The notes: generated from the sequence alone by a model not told the origin. 64,000 nucleotides of DNA from Leifsonia shinshuensis (GCF_031456835.1 NZ_JAVDVK010000001.1:2480001-2544000), one strand, 5' to 3'. Counted from the stretch's first letter, positions 25,537-34,334 are shown. Program-made: numbers and translations.

Positions 25537-27220
25537 CGAGTCCTCCCGTCCCAACGGCGGCGTTCTCCCGCTCGGCTTCCGCCTGCTCGGGCTCGCCGGC
25601 TCCCTCGTCGTGCAGGGCCTCGGCGGAGTCGCCTCCGCCAGGCTCAGCGTCCTCCGCTTCGTCCTCGCCGCCGGCCGAACTACTACGCAGACCCGGCTGC
25701 GGTTCACGCTCAGCCATCAGGGCGAAGATCAACGTGGCGACGGAGAGCATTCCGGCGAGGATTCCGAGCACGAGGTGCTTCGTATTCTCGATCGACTCGC
25801 CGTACGCACAGGTCAGCAGCTGCACCCACGCGATCGTGCCGAGCAGGAGTGAGACGGCCGCGAAACCGGTGCGGATCCGCCCGATCCCCTCCCACCGGGA
25901 GCCCGAGGGCCCGCGCAGCCGCAGGACGACGATCGCTCCGATGCACAGGAGCAGCGAAAGGATCACGAAGGCACCGAGACCCCCGCCCACGAGCGGTTTC
26001 ATGACGGCGGACGGGATCGCGAAGCGGGTGTCGAGCTGAGCGGCCGACGCGCCGCTGTCCTTCGTGAAGTTGCCGAGGTAATCCGGACGGCCCGCGAAGA
26101 AGTCCTTCGCGGCGGTGTTGGCGATTCCGACCGCGCGTTCGGGATGGGCCATCAGGAACTTCGCCACCGTCCCATAGGTCATCTTGTCTCTGACGGAGTC
26201 GAAGAGCGGATCGGCTTGGGGCGCGTTGTCACCGGCCCACCAGCTCTGGCCCGCGTGGGCCGCCATGCTCTTCGGCAGTCCCATCTCAGCCAGATCGGCC
26301 GCAGGATCCTCACTCGGGCCGAGGATCCCCACGAAAATGACCTCCGTGGGGTTGATCACGGCGAACTCCTTGGGATTGCTGTCGTAGGTCTTCAGCGCCG
26401 AGACGCCGAGTCCCGCGGTTCCGGTCACAGCGATCACGAGTGCCGCTGCGGCGGCGAGTCCGGCGAGCGCCGAGCGACGCCGCACCGCGGAGACGGTCAT
26501 GCGGATGACATGCCAGAGCAGGAAGACCACGATGGGCACGAGCGTGGTGATGGTCTGGGTCTTCGCGTTCACGAGCAAGTAGGCGAATCCCAGGAACGCG
26601 GCGAGCGCGATCCACGTCATCACCGGACGTGAACGGAACGCACTGACATAGACGCCGGTGACGGCGATACCCATGATCCCGATGAGCCCGGCAGTCTCGG
26701 TGAACGGCGATCCAAGATAGTCCGCGAAGGCGGCGTCACCCAGGATGAGCACCAGGATCAGCGCCGCGGCGCCCTGCCGCACGGGCGAACGGAAGAGAAG
26801 ACAGAGCGCGAGAACCAGAAGGCCGACGAAGACCGCAAACGCGACGAGCGCCACGCGGAGATCGATGTCGGCCGCCGTGCCGAAGAAACGGCTCAGTGCC
26901 GCCCAGAGCTGCATGAGCAATCGCGTCGTGCTCGGGTAGGCGATGCAATTCTTCGACGCCTCCGGCGAGCGGAAGTAGTCGAGGATCGCCCAGTTGTTGT
27001 ACAGGTCGCCGTGGGAGGTCTCCCGAGGTGAGAGGCCCGACTGGCACATGAGGCGCACGCCATCGCCGTTATCGGCCATTCCAACCGGTCCCGGCCAGAA
27101 AAGCCGCACCAGCATTCCACCGGTTGCGAGCACCGCCAGAAGAATCGCGGTGACCCAACGGAACCTGCCCGCCGCGAGCCGGGCGCGAAACGGGGGCCTC
27201 TCCCCCACGTTGCCGCTCAC
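25529..27220 (-). CDS. Polytopic membrane protein, probable surface-glycan glycosyltransferase (WsfD-like)
   Basis: 563 residues with ~11-12 hydrophobic segments. The first periplasmic-side loop after TM1 holds GMADNGDGVRLMCQSGL, an acidic motif in the position used by GT-C transferases; the resemblance to WsfD-type hexose transferases is from memory and tentative. After the last helix comes a ~65-residue acidic tail (GGEDEAEDAEPGGGDSAEAL). GTG 27220 overlaps the stop of the upstream polyprenol-P-mannose synthase-like gene (GTGA). It sits between that donor-making enzyme and gtrA, so it probably uses a lipid-linked hexose to decorate a wall or membrane glycan. Confidence 0.75.
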   Translation of the reverse strand: MSGNVGERPPFRARLAAGRFRWVTAILLAVLATGGMLVRLFWPGPVGMADNGDGVRLMCQSGLSPRETSHGDLYNNWAILDYFRSPEASKNCIAYPSTTRLLMQLWAALSRFFGTAADIDLRVALVAFAVFVGLLVLALCLLFRSPVRQGAAALILVLILGDAAFADYLGSPFTETAGLIGIMGIAVTGVYVSAFRSRPVMTWIALAAFLGFAYLLVNAKTQTITTLVPIVVFLLWHVIRMTVSAVRRRSALAGLAAAAALVIAVTGTAGLGVSALKTYDSNPKEFAVINPTEVIFVGILGPSEDPAADLAEMGLPKSMAAHAGQSWWAGDNAPQADPLFDSVRDKMTYGTVAKFLMAHPERAVGIANTAAKDFFAGRPDYLGNFTKDSGASAAQLDTRFAIPSAVMKPLVGGGLGAFVILSLLLCIGAIVVLRLRGPSGSRWEGIGRIRTGFAAVSLLLGTIAWVQLLTCAYGESIENTKHLVLGILAGMLSVATLIFALMAEREPQPGLRSSSAGGEDEAEDAEPGGGDSAEALHDEGAGEPEQAEAERENAAVGTGGLDA

Positions 27221-28062
27221 GCGAGTGCCCGCTCTCGGGCGTGGAGGGCGGCCACCGGCTGGGCGACACTCTCTCGCAGAGGCCGGGTGCTCGTCCCCCG
27301 GACCCCGGTTCGCCGCTCGATCCCCCAACGGGTGACCCGGGCCATAGCCTCGAGCACGATGCCACCCGTCATCTTGGAGGCACCGAGCTCGCGCTCCACG
27401 AACGTGATGGGCACTTCGACGATGCGCAGCCCCTCATCGAAGGCACGGCGCGCCATGTCGATCTGGAAGCAGTACCCCTGGCTCTGCACCTCCTCGATGC
27501 GGATCCGTCGCAACGCCTCGGCCGTGAACGCGCGGTAGCCACCGGTGATGTCACGCGCGGGCACGCCCAACGCGATCCGCGCGTATGCGCTGCCGCCGCG
27601 CGAGAGCATGCGCCTCCGCAGGGGCCAATTCACCGTGCCACCTCCTGGAACCCAGCGGGAGCCGAGGACGAGATCTGCGCCGTCAGGTGACGACGGCCGG
27701 CGGAGCGCCGCGAGCAGCGTGCCGAGTTCCTCCGGCCGATGGGAGCCGTCGGCATCCATCTCGACGACCGCCTCGTATCCTGCGTCCAGCGCAAAACGCA
27801 TTCCCGCCCGGTAGGCGGCCCCCAGCCCCTCCTTCGAACGACGGTGAAGCACGTGGATGCGATCATCAGCTGCCGCAAGCGCGTCGGCGATATCGCCCGT
27901 CCCGTCGGGAGAGCCGTCGTCGACCACGAGAATCCCGATGCCGGGCACCGATCGGCGCACGCGAGCGACGACCGTGGCAAGATTGTCGCGCTCGTTGTAC
28001 GTGGGGATGACGACGAGCGTCCGCTCGACCTCGTTGCCCTTCGTTGCTTGGTGGCGTTCCAT
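27217..28062 (-). CDS. Polyprenol monophosphomannose synthase-type glycosyltransferase (GT2, DPM1-like)
   Basis: 281 residues. Makes polyprenyl-phosphate hexose (mannose or glucose) at the inner membrane face. The GT-A fold is recognisable: VVIPTYNERDNLATVVARV at the N-terminus, VVDDGSPDGT, the DXD segment VEMDADGSHRPEEL, ITGGYRAFTAEALRRI and QGYCFQIDMARRA. No membrane helices, as in the soluble Dpm1 type. ATG 28062 has AGGAAGG 8 nt upstream; GTG 28065, one codon earlier, is equally possible. First gene of a three-gene minus-strand glycosylation operon. Confidence 0.92.
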   Translation of the reverse strand: MERHQATKGNEVERTLVVIPTYNERDNLATVVARVRRSVPGIGILVVDDGSPDGTGDIADALAAADDRIHVLHRRSKEGLGAAYRAGMRFALDAGYEAVVEMDADGSHRPEELGTLLAALRRPSSPDGADLVLGSRWVPGGGTVNWPLRRRMLSRGGSAYARIALGVPARDITGGYRAFTAEALRRIRIEEVQSQGYCFQIDMARRAFDEGLRIVEVPITFVERELGASKMTGGIVLEAMARVTRWGIERRTGVRGTSTRPLRESVAQPVAALHARERALA

Positions 28063-28096
28063 CACCGGTTCCTTCCTGCGGCCTGGGTCGGCCTTC

Positions 28097-28125
28097 TGTA
28101 ACAGAGACCACGCTTTCTACGTCAA
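28097..28125 (-). promoter_or_regulatory. Probable promoter of the glycosylation operon
   Basis: Minus strand TTGACG (28120-28125), 17-nt spacer, GTTACA (28097-28102). Distance to the start codon about 35 nt, with AGGAAGG between. Confidence 0.5.
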
Positions 28126-28244
28126 CATGACGCCGATGATTCGACGTGGCCCGCGGTGCAGAACGCCCAGCACGCTCGCGGCTGAGGGACATCGCTTCGC
28201 TCGATTCCCGGAAAGACAATGATGAGAGCGCGACCACAAATGTC

Positions 28245-28274
28245 TTGACAACACCCGCTGCCGCGTTCTACATT
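28245..28274 (+). promoter_or_regulatory. Promoter of the beta-glucoside ABC operon
   Basis: Consensus -35 TTGACA (28245-28250), 18-nt spacer and -10 TACATT (28269-28274). The predicted start near 28281 puts two LacI-type operators immediately downstream, so repression by roadblock is expected. Confidence 0.75.
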
Positions 28275-28284
28275 CTCCTCAAAC

Positions 28285-28304
28285 GCGTGAGAGCGCTCTC
28301 ACGC
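28285..28304. promoter_or_regulatory. LacI-type operator O1
   Basis: Perfect 20-bp palindrome GCGTGAGAGCGCTCTCACGC with the central CG of LacI/PurR-family operators. The core TGAGAGCGCTCTCA resembles the CebR site (TGGGAGCGCTCCCA) of Streptomyces cellobiose operons. It begins about 4 nt after the predicted transcription start. Confidence 0.85.
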
Positions 28305-28312
28305 TTCTGCAC

Positions 28313-28326
28313 TGAGAGCGCTCTCA
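28313..28326. promoter_or_regulatory. LacI-type operator O2
   Basis: Second copy of the 14-bp core TGAGAGCGCTCTCA, identical to the O1 core. Centre-to-centre distance to O1 is 25 bp, about two and a half helical turns, placing two repressor dimers on roughly opposite faces. Confidence 0.85.
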
Positions 28327-28369
28327 CCGCTCAGGCGCACACAAGACACCACGCACAAAGGAGTGACCC

Positions 28370-29695
28370 GTGAAGCTTTCACGACGCACCAGGATCGCTG
28401 CGGCCGTCGCCGGCGCAGCATCTTTCGCCCTCATCGCAGCCGGATGCTCGTCGAGCGGCAGCGGCGGCGGATCCAGCTCGGACCCGATCACGCTGACCGT
28501 CACGACGTTCGGCACGATGGGCTTCGACAAGCTCTACTCGCAGTACGAGAAAGAGCACCCGAACATCACCATCAAGGCCACCAACATCGACACGGGCGAC
28601 AACGCGCTCACCGACTGGCAGACGAAGCAGGCGGCCGGAAGCGGCCTCCCCGACGTCCAGGCGGTCGAGGAGGGCTGGCTCAGCAAGGTCATGCAGGTCT
28701 CCGACCAGTTCACCGACCTGAAGTCCTACGGCGCGAACGACATCAAGGACCGCTGGGTCGACTGGAAGCTCAAGCAGGCCACCGACAAGAACGGCCGCAT
28801 CATCGGCTACGGCACCGACATCGGACCGGAGGGCCTCTGCTACAACGGCAAGCTCTTCGCCGCGGCCGGCCTGCCGAGCGACCGCGAGTCCGTCGCCAAG
28901 CTGTTCGGCGGCGAGAACGCCAGCTGGGACGACTTCTTCAAGGTCGGCGAGCAGTACCACGCCGCCACCGGCAAGCCCTGGTACGACCAGTCCGGCTTCA
29001 TCTGGAACGCCATGGTGAACCAGCAGGACGAGGGCTACTACACCAAGGACGGCAAGCTCAACATCAAGGACAACAGCGACCTCAAGGCCCTGTGGTCCAA
29101 GCTCGCCGACGGGGCGGCTGCCGGCCTCTCCTCCAACCAGGCCCAGTGGGACTGGGGCAAGGGCAAGGCGTTCACCGACGGATCCTTCGCCACGTTCGTC
29201 TGCCCGGGCTGGATGCTCGGCGTCGTGCAGGGGCAGGTCAAGGCAGGCGGCGGCGACGCCGCCACCGGCTGGGACTTCGCCAACGTCTTCCCGGGCGGCG
29301 CGGCCAACTGGGGCGGATCGTTCCTGACGGTCCCGACCCAGTCGAAGCACCCGAAGGAGGCTGCGGCTCTCGCCGCCTGGCTGACCACCGCCAAGTCGCA
29401 GGTCCAGACCTTCCAGGCCGCCGGTACGTTCCCGTCGGTGACCGCAGCGCAGACCGACGCCGGTGTGACCGGTGAGAGCGACCTGACGAAGTTCTTCAAC
29501 AACGCCCCCGTCGGCCAGATCCTCGGCGAGCGCGCGAAGGGAGTCGTCGCCCAGTACAAGGGACCGGACGACTCGGTCATCCAGTCGCAGGTGTTCGGCC
29601 CGTCCGTTCAGCAGCTCGACTCCGGCAAGGCGAACGGCGACCAGGCGTGGGACAACGCCATGAAGCTGCTCGACCAGCTGGTCGTCAACAAGTAA
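28370..29695 (+). CDS. Sugar ABC transporter substrate-binding lipoprotein (CUT1)
   Basis: 441 residues. Extracellular lipoprotein capturing an oligosaccharide, probably a beta-glucoside such as cellobiose given the GH1 enzyme downstream. Signal peptide with lipobox LIAAGCSSSGS (Cys near residue 25), a G/S linker, then a solute-binding family 1 fold (TDWQTKQAAGSGLPDVQAVE; FVCPGWMLGVVQG). GTG 28370 follows AAGGAG by 5-6 nt. It is the first gene after the operators, and a strong hairpin after its stop probably lets it be made in excess over the permeases. No ATPase gene is present; a shared MsiK-like ATPase elsewhere is expected. Confidence 0.92.
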   Translation: MKLSRRTRIAAAVAGAASFALIAAGCSSSGSGGGSSSDPITLTVTTFGTMGFDKLYSQYEKEHPNITIKATNIDTGDNALTDWQTKQAAGSGLPDVQAVEEGWLSKVMQVSDQFTDLKSYGANDIKDRWVDWKLKQATDKNGRIIGYGTDIGPEGLCYNGKLFAAAGLPSDRESVAKLFGGENASWDDFFKVGEQYHAATGKPWYDQSGFIWNAMVNQQDEGYYTKDGKLNIKDNSDLKALWSKLADGAAAGLSSNQAQWDWGKGKAFTDGSFATFVCPGWMLGVVQGQVKAGGGDAATGWDFANVFPGGAANWGGSFLTVPTQSKHPKEAAALAAWLTTAKSQVQTFQAAGTFPSVTAAQTDAGVTGESDLTKFFNNAPVGQILGERAKGVVAQYKGPDDSVIQSQVFGPSVQQLDSGKANGDQAWDNAMKLLDQLVVNK

Positions 29696-29707
29696 CGAAT
29701 CCGCACC

Positions 29708-29740
29708 CGGGCCCCCGCCGCTGATGGCGGCGGGGGCCCG
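29708..29740 (+). terminator. Attenuating hairpin between binding protein and permeases
   Basis: Perfect 14-bp GC-only stem (arms CGGGCCCCCGCCGC and its complement) with loop TGATG, 12 nt after the binding-protein stop and 19 nt before the permease start. No U-tract. Typical of partial termination or mRNA 3'-end protection in CUT1 operons. Confidence 0.65.
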
Positions 29741-29759
29741 CACCACGGGGAGAACCGCC

Positions 29760-30833
29760 ATGACCACCACCGCCACCACCGCGCGCGACGACGCCGCGAC
29801 CACCGCGCCCGCGTCGCCGCCCCGGCGCGCCGGACGCGGCGACCTGACCGCCAAGCAGCGGCTCAGCCGCTTCGACGTGAAGGCGTCGCCCTACTTCTAC
29901 GTGGCGCCGTTCTTCATCCTCTTCGGGCTCGTCGGCCTCTTCCCGCTCATCTACACGTTCGTCGTCTCGCTGAACAACTGGAACCTGCTCACCGGCCCGG
30001 GCGAGTGGGTCGGCTTCAAGAACTACGCGGCCGAGCTGACGGATCCGTTCTTCTGGAACTCCCTCTTCAACACGATCAGCATCTTCCTGCTCTCCGCCAT
30101 CCCGCAGCTGGTCGCCGCCGTCTTCATCGCCGCGATCCTCGACCAGAACCTGCGCGCCAAGACCTTCTGGCGGATGAGCGTGCTGCTCCCCTACGTCGTC
30201 ACCCCGGTCGCGGTGACCCTGATCTTCTCGAGCGCGTTCGACGAGAAGTACGGCCTGATCAACAACATCATCCAGGCGCTCGGGCTCGACCCGGTGATGT
30301 GGAAGACCGAGACCTTCCCGTCGCACGTCGCCATCGCCTCGATGGTCAACTGGCGGTGGACGGGCTACAACGCCCTCATCCTCCTCGCCGCGATGCAGGC
30401 GGTCCCCCGCGACATCCACGAGTCCGCCGCGCTCGACGGGGCCGGCTCGTTCCGCCGCTTCTTCTCGATCACGCTGCCGAGCATCCGGCCGACCATGATC
30501 TTCGTCATCATCACGGCGACGATCGGCGGACTCCAGATCTTCACCGAGCCCAAGCTGTTCAACCCGTCGAGCGCAGTCCCAGGCGGCCCGCAGCGGCAGT
30601 ACCAGACGACCGTGCTCTACCTCTGGGACATGGCGTTCAACCGCCAGAACTTCGGAAAGGCGTCCGCGATCGCGTGGCTGCTCTTCCTGCTGATCGTGAT
30701 CTTCGGAGTCATCAACTTCCTGATCTCGCGGCGGATCGCCTCCACCGAGACCCGGCTGCATCGCAGACGGACAGCCAGACGACTGCAGGCCTCGCGCATC
30801 CTGGCCGCAGCGAGCGAGGAGAAGAACCTGTGA
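29760..30833 (+). CDS. Sugar ABC transporter permease 1 (MalF/CebF-like)
   Basis: 357 residues with six main hydrophobic segments. Forms half of the membrane channel for the sugar delivered by the binding protein. The ATPase-docking EAA loop is ESAALDGAGSFRRFFSITLP in the penultimate loop. A T/A-rich 40-residue cytoplasmic N-terminus precedes TM1 (YFYVAPFFILFGLVGLFPLI). ATG 29760 follows GGGGAGA; the upstream in-frame ATG 29724 lies inside the hairpin region. Its stop overlaps the next start (GTGA). Confidence 0.92.
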   Translation: MTTTATTARDDAATTAPASPPRRAGRGDLTAKQRLSRFDVKASPYFYVAPFFILFGLVGLFPLIYTFVVSLNNWNLLTGPGEWVGFKNYAAELTDPFFWNSLFNTISIFLLSAIPQLVAAVFIAAILDQNLRAKTFWRMSVLLPYVVTPVAVTLIFSSAFDEKYGLINNIIQALGLDPVMWKTETFPSHVAIASMVNWRWTGYNALILLAAMQAVPRDIHESAALDGAGSFRRFFSITLPSIRPTMIFVIITATIGGLQIFTEPKLFNPSSAVPGGPQRQYQTTVLYLWDMAFNRQNFGKASAIAWLLFLLIVIFGVINFLISRRIASTETRLHRRRTARRLQASRILAAASEEKNL

Positions 30834-31696
30834 CCGCCACGGCCCGCGACATCCGCCCGCCGAAGCGCCGCGCGCTCGGCATCGACCGCCGCCCCGGCTT
30901 CCTGACCTACGGCATCCTGCTCGCGATCTTCCTCGGCGGCGCCTACCCGCTCTGGTGGTCGTTCGTCGCCGGATCCAGCAACAGCACCGTGCTCACCTCG
31001 ACGTGGCCGCCGCTGCTGCCGGGCGGGCAGTTCTGGACGAACATCGGTCAGGTCCTCGACACCGTGCCGTTCTGGCAGGCGCTCGGCAACTCGATCATCG
31101 TCTCGACCGTGATCACCGCATCCGTCGTCGCGTTCTCGACGCTCGCCGGCTACGCCTTCGCGAAGCTTCGGTTCCGCGGACGCGAGGGGCTGATGGTCTT
31201 CGTCGTCGCGACGCTCGCCGTCCCGACCCAGCTCGGCATCATCCCGCTCTTCATGGTGATGAAGCAGTTCGGGTGGACGGGGACCCTCGGCGCGGTCATC
31301 GTCCCGACCCTGGTCACGGCGTTCGGCGTCTTCTTCATGCGGCAGTACCTCGTGGACGTCATCCCCGACGAGCTGATCGAGGCGGCTCGCGTCGACGGCG
31401 CCAGCATGATCCGCACGTTCTGGCACGTCGGTGTCCCCGCCGCGCGACCGGCCATGGCGATCCTCGGCCTGTTCACCTTCATGACCGCGTGGACGGACTA
31501 CCTCTGGCCGCTGCTCGTCGCGCCCCAGAACCCGACGCTGCAGGTGGCACTGAGCCAGCTGCAGTCGGCGAAGTACGTCGACTACTCGATCGTGCTCGCC
31601 GGAGCCGTGCTCGCCACCATCCCCCTGCTGATCCTCTTCGTGCTCGCCGGCCGGCAGCTGGTCTCCGGCATCATGGCCGGCGCGGTGAAAGGTTGA
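30830..31696 (+). CDS. Sugar ABC transporter permease 2 (MalG/CebG-like)
   Basis: 288 residues, six hydrophobic segments. Partner of the preceding permease. The EAA loop reads EAARVDGASMIRTFWHVGVP. A short basic N-terminus (PPKRRALGIDRRPG) precedes TM1. GTG 30830 overlaps the stop of permease 1 by 4 nt. The beta-glucosidase start lies 2 nt after its stop, so all four genes are one transcription and translation unit. Confidence 0.93.
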   Translation: MTATARDIRPPKRRALGIDRRPGFLTYGILLAIFLGGAYPLWWSFVAGSSNSTVLTSTWPPLLPGGQFWTNIGQVLDTVPFWQALGNSIIVSTVITASVVAFSTLAGYAFAKLRFRGREGLMVFVVATLAVPTQLGIIPLFMVMKQFGWTGTLGAVIVPTLVTAFGVFFMRQYLVDVIPDELIEAARVDGASMIRTFWHVGVPAARPAMAILGLFTFMTAWTDYLWPLLVAPQNPTLQVALSQLQSAKYVDYSIVLAGAVLATIPLLILFVLAGRQLVSGIMAGAVKG

Positions 31697-31698
31697 GA

Positions 31699-33171
31699 AT
31701 GAACCGCACCTGGCCCGACGGCTTTCTCTGGGGGTCGGCCACCGCCGCCGCGCAGATCGAGGGCGCCGCCCACGAGGACGGCAAGGAGGACTCGATCTGG
31801 GATGCGTTCGCGCGTGTCCCCGGCGCGATCGCGGGCGGCGACACCCCCGAGACGGCGGTCGACCACTACCACCGGATGCCGCAGGATGTGGCGCTCATGG
31901 CGTCCCTCGGCCTCCAGTCGTACCGGTTCTCCACATCCTGGGCGCGCGTGAAGCCGGGCGACCGGGCCGTGAACCCGGCGGGTCTGGCGTTCTACGACCG
32001 GCTGGTCGACGAGCTGCTCGGCGCCGGCATCCTGCCGTGGCTGACGCTGTATCACTGGGATCTGCCGCAGGCGCTGGAAGAGAAGGGCGGATGGGCGAAC
32101 CGGGACACCGCGTACCGTTTCCGCGACTACGCGGTCGCCGTGTACGAGGCGCTGGGCGACCGGGTGGACCACTGGACCACGTTCAACGAGCCCCTGTGCT
32201 CGTCGCTGATCGGGTACGCGGGCGGTGAGCACGCACCCGGGCGGCAGGAGCCCCGGGCGGCGCTGGCGGCCCTGCACCACCAGCACCTCGGCCACGGGCT
32301 CGCCGCTGCGGCCATCCGTTCACTTGCGTCGGGGGGCGGGCGTTCCGCCGACCTGCGGCTGGGCATCACGCTGAACCTCACCACGGCGGTCCCGAACGAC
32401 CCGGCGGACGAGCTCGACCTCGACGCCGCCCGCCGCATCGACGGGCTGTGGAACCGCATGTACCTGGAGCCGCTGCTGCTCGGCGCCTACCCGTCCGATG
32501 TGCTCGAGGATGTGCGCGAGCACCGCTTCGAAGAGCTGGTGCACGACGGCGACCTGGACGTGATCGCGGCCCCGCTCGATTTCCTCGGCGTGAACCACTA
32601 CCACGACGACAACGTGAGCGGCCATCCGCTGGGCCCGGACCAGCCTGCGCCCGTCGTGCCGACCGGCCGGCCGACCTCGTCACCGTTCGTGGGCAGCGAG
32701 TTCGTCACGTTCCCGTCGCGTCACCTGCCGACCACGGCGATGGGCTGGGAGGTCAACCCGAATGGCCTCCATGCCCTGCTCGTGCGGCTCACCCGGGACT
32801 ACCCGGCGCTGCCGCCGCTGTACATCACCGAGAACGGCGCCGCCTACGACGACGTCGTCTCGGAGGACGGGCAGGTGCACGACCGCGAGCGCGAGGCGTA
32901 CATCCTCGCCCACATCGACGCCGTCGGGCGGGCCATCGACGACGGTGCGGACGTGCGCGGCTACTTCGTGTGGTCGCTGCTCGACAACTTCGAGTGGGCG
33001 TGGGGGTACGCGAAGCGCTTCGGCATCGTCCGGGTCGACTACGAGACTCAGGAGCGGACCGTGAAGGACTCGGGTCTCGCGTTCGCGCGGATCATCGCCG
33101 CAGCGCGGGCCGGCGCCCCGGCCGGTGAGGTCGTGGATGCCGTGGGGGAGGCCGCCGCCTCGCGCGTCTAG
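31699..33171 (+). CDS. Glycoside hydrolase family 1 beta-glucosidase
   Basis: 490 residues, cytoplasmic (no signal). Hydrolyses imported beta-glucosides or cellobiose to glucose. GH1 hallmarks: N-terminal FLWGSATAAAQIEGA, acid/base glutamate in TFNEP (Glu164), nucleophile in YITENGAA (Glu378), and the aglycone/glycone binding WSLLDNFEWAWGY. Starts 2 nt after the permease 2 stop. The unit binding protein-permeases-GH1-LacI is the same as cebEFG-bglC plus cebR in Streptomyces, but family 1 also contains beta-galactosidases and phospho-glycosidases, so the exact substrate is not settled. Confidence 0.94.
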   Translation: MNRTWPDGFLWGSATAAAQIEGAAHEDGKEDSIWDAFARVPGAIAGGDTPETAVDHYHRMPQDVALMASLGLQSYRFSTSWARVKPGDRAVNPAGLAFYDRLVDELLGAGILPWLTLYHWDLPQALEEKGGWANRDTAYRFRDYAVAVYEALGDRVDHWTTFNEPLCSSLIGYAGGEHAPGRQEPRAALAALHHQHLGHGLAAAAIRSLASGGGRSADLRLGITLNLTTAVPNDPADELDLDAARRIDGLWNRMYLEPLLLGAYPSDVLEDVREHRFEELVHDGDLDVIAAPLDFLGVNHYHDDNVSGHPLGPDQPAPVVPTGRPTSSPFVGSEFVTFPSRHLPTTAMGWEVNPNGLHALLVRLTRDYPALPPLYITENGAAYDDVVSEDGQVHDREREAYILAHIDAVGRAIDDGADVRGYFVWSLLDNFEWAWGYAKRFGIVRVDYETQERTVKDSGLAFARIIAAARAGAPAGEVVDAVGEAAASRV

Positions 33172-33206
33172 CCGTCTAGCATGGACCAAAGCGACGAGGA
33201 GACCGG

Positions 33207-34229
33207 ATGACCACGGAGCAGATGCCCGGCCGGGTGGTTCCCACCCTGGAGGCCGTCGCCGCGCGCGCCGGCGTCTCCCGCGCCACGGTCTCACGCGTGG
33301 TCAACGGCTCGCCCAAGGTCACCGCCGAGGTGGTGGCCGCGGTGGAACGCGCGATCGCCGACCTCAATTACGTCCCCAATCGCGCGGCCCGTTCGCTGGC
33401 TTCCCGGCGCACGCAGGTGATCGCGCTGGTGCTTCCGGAGTCGACGGCGAAGGTCTTCGCGGACCCGTTCTTCGCCTCCATCGTGCAGGGCGTCGCCCTG
33501 GCCCTGGCCGACACCGAGTACACGCTCAACATGGTCATCTCGTCGGAGACGAACCCCGACAAGACCAGGCGTTACCTGATGGGCGGCAACGTCGACGGCG
33601 CGCTGGTCGTGTCCCACCACTCGGGCGACCACTCGTACGCGCAGCTCGGCGCATCCCTCCCGCTGGTCTTCGGCGGACGCCCGGTGAGCGAGAGCGAGCA
33701 CTCGTCGTACTACGTGGATGTGGACAACGTTGCGGGCGCGCAGGTGGCCACCCAGCACCTCATCGACCGGGGGCGCCGCGACATCGCGCTGATCACGGGA
33801 CCGCAGGACATGCCCGCCGGCCTCGACCGGTACACAGGGTGGAAGCAGGCGATGTCGCAGGCGGGACTCGACACGTCGCTGGTCGCGTACGGCGACTTCT
33901 CCCCGGCCTCCGGCTCGGACGCGATGCGCCGGCTGCTCGCCGACGGCCGCCGCATCGACGGACTGTTCGCCGCGAACGACCAGATGGCGGCCGGGGCGTA
34001 CTCGGCCATCCACGAGGCGGGACTCAGCATCCCGGGCGACATCGCGGTGGTCGGCTACGACGACGACAACTTCGGTCTCATGTCGTCCCCGCCGCTGACC
34101 ACGGTGCACCAGCCGTCGATCGGCCTCGGCGAGGCGATGGCGCGGGTGCTGGTGCGGCTGCTCGCGGGCGAGCCGGTCGACCGGGTGACGCTGCTGCCGA
34201 CCGAGCTGGTGGTGCGGCAGAGCTCGTAG
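33207..34229 (+). CDS. LacI family transcriptional repressor
   Basis: 340 residues. N-terminal helix-turn-helix and hinge helix (LEAVAARAGVSRATVSRVVN, then RAARSLASRR) and a periplasmic-binding-protein-like sugar sensor domain (DGALVVSHHSGD; VVGYDDDNFGLMSSPPLTTV). Most likely it binds the two TGAGAGCGCTCTCA operators before the ABC operon and is released by the imported sugar. A TAGCAT (33177-33182) between the GH1 stop and the ribosome site (GAGGAG) could be an own -10 box, so the repressor can also be made independently of the operon. Confidence 0.92.
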   Translation: MTTEQMPGRVVPTLEAVAARAGVSRATVSRVVNGSPKVTAEVVAAVERAIADLNYVPNRAARSLASRRTQVIALVLPESTAKVFADPFFASIVQGVALALADTEYTLNMVISSETNPDKTRRYLMGGNVDGALVVSHHSGDHSYAQLGASLPLVFGGRPVSESEHSSYYVDVDNVAGAQVATQHLIDRGRRDIALITGPQDMPAGLDRYTGWKQAMSQAGLDTSLVAYGDFSPASGSDAMRRLLADGRRIDGLFAANDQMAAGAYSAIHEAGLSIPGDIAVVGYDDDNFGLMSSPPLTTVHQPSIGLGEAMARVLVRLLAGEPVDRVTLLPTELVVRQSS

Positions 34230-34254
34230 GGGGCTCCGCCCGCCTTTCGCCCCT

Positions 34255-34320
34255 CCATCGAGTCCTCACTTAGTGCACGCTCTTGCGGCGTGTCGCGGGC
34301 ACTTTGTGAGGACTCGATGG
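34255..34320. repeat. 66-bp long hairpin element after lacI
   Basis: Arms 34255-34276 and 34299-34320: CCATCGAGTCCTCAC-TT-AGTGC faces GCACT-TT-GTGAGGACTCGATGG, i.e. 15 bp plus 5 bp of perfect stem separated by a symmetric TT/TT internal loop, with a 22-nt apex. The inner part starting CGAGT and ending ACTCG is 58 bp, close to the 57-bp elements at 37.7-38.0 kb. It lies between convergent genes. Confidence 0.7.
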
Positions 34321-34334
34321 GCGTTGAGACGCGG

